A DNA stretch of 5,643 nt, taken from an uncultured Clostridia bacterium. GTDB taxonomy: Bacteria > Bacillota > Clostridia > Christensenellales > CAG-138. Made by a program: the position numbers and the translations under genes. Below the pieces are notes generated by a model. The model was not told the DNA's origin. It made no database searches and saw only the letters and a program-made list of their open reading frames with translations. Of the stretch, positions 5,397 to 5,643 are shown in pieces. The stretch spans positions 1 to 5,643 of the forward strand of contig CAMHDC010000100.1 of assembly GCA_946183765.1 (NCBI GenBank), in the 5' to 3' direction. Position 1 is the first letter of the stretch, and every line of letters starts with the position of its first letter.

Positions 5397-5643
5397 ATGT
5401 TCAAGCATATTTTGTTGTTCAAGTTCATCGACCCCGAGGTGTGCGGGCCTGTGGTGGGGCAAAAGCTGTTGGCTTTGAAGGAGACCGTTCCCGAGATCGT
5501 GGAGATCGAGTACGCCATGGACCAGCTTCACAAGGGCCGGAGCTACGACGCGGCCCTGATCGTCACCTTCAACGACAAGGCGGGGTATCTCGCCTACGAC
5601 AAGGCCCCCACCCACAACGAGGCCCGGGTGTACATCCATCAGC
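5397..5643 (+). CDS. Dabb family (stress-responsive A/B barrel) protein, N-terminal part
   Basis: The first 82 codons are present; the gene runs off the right edge. It begins MFKHILLFKF and continues with LKETVPEI, then GRSYDAALIVTFND and YLAYDKAPTHNEA. The KHILLFKF strand, a helix, the SYDAALIVTF strand and a 'Y..HP.H' like helix (here APTHNEA) are the pattern of Dabb domains, small ferredoxin-like alpha+beta proteins that dimerise into a barrel. Dabb proteins are about 95-105 residues, so the gene is probably nearly complete. Roles vary: many are of unknown function and some plant and fungal relatives act on polyketide intermediates. The ATG is supported by AAGGGAG (5382-5388) 8 bases upstream. 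It shares a symmetric control region with the exonuclease gene, which suggests joint regulation; no direct functional link is visible. Confidence 0.88.
   Translation, partial: MFKHILLFKFIDPEVCGPVVGQKLLALKETVPEIVEIEYAMDQLHKGRSYDAALIVTFNDKAGYLAYDKAPTHNEARVYIHQ

Noticed and set aside
4614..5639. A 341-codon minus-strand frame covering the exonuclease and Dabb region
   Set aside because: It runs through the divergent promoter region and through two genes supported by motifs; its composition is Arg/Pro/Gly-rich without a domain.

Overview
This is a 5.6-kb, GC-rich bacterial chromosomal window. It carries four complete genes, all on the minus strand, and two genes cut by the window edges. Strong AGGAGG-type ribosome sites, a minimal SufC plus SufB/D pair and a Pro-Thr-linked surface protein suggest an anaerobic Gram-positive of the Clostridia (Bacillota) type. 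This is inferred from gene content only; there is no rRNA or other phylogenetic marker here.

Layout from left to right. Positions 1-97 (minus) hold the first 32 codons of a dicarboxylate/amino acid:cation symporter. An AT-rich intergenic region (98-294) carries that gene's probable extended -10 promoter and the intrinsic terminator of the gene to its right. Positions 295-1964 (minus) hold a two-gene iron-sulfur assembly unit: a SufC-type ABC ATPase followed, through a 4-base ATGA overlap, by a short SufB/SufD-type scaffold. Positions 2017-4617 (minus) encode an 866-residue envelope protein: signal peptide, probable beta-sandwich, a PIG-L/LmbE-like domain whose catalytic motif is lost, a Pro-Thr linker, a two-helix membrane hairpin, a second Pro-Thr linker and a C-terminal phosphodiester glycosidase (NAGPA-type) domain. 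Positions 4736-5266 (minus) encode a DnaQ-like DEDDh 3'-5' exonuclease. Positions 5397-5643 (plus) are the start of a Dabb (stress-responsive A/B barrel) protein.

The most unusual features are two. The first is the 130-bp divergent region between the exonuclease and Dabb genes. Two promoters lie there as mirror images about one axis: both read CTTGCCCATC-N14-TATACTGTA, and their -35 boxes sit inside a perfect 10-bp inverted repeat. The second is the large surface protein, which joins an apparently dead PIG-L-like domain and a conserved NAGPA domain on opposite sides of a membrane hairpin, so both should face outward.

Functionally, SufC and SufB/D act together in Fe-S cluster assembly; no cysteine desulfurase is visible here. 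The surface protein probably acts on or binds cell-envelope glycans. No terminator is visible in the 52-bp gap between it and sufC, so readthrough is possible. The exonuclease and Dabb genes are probably co-regulated through their shared promoter region.
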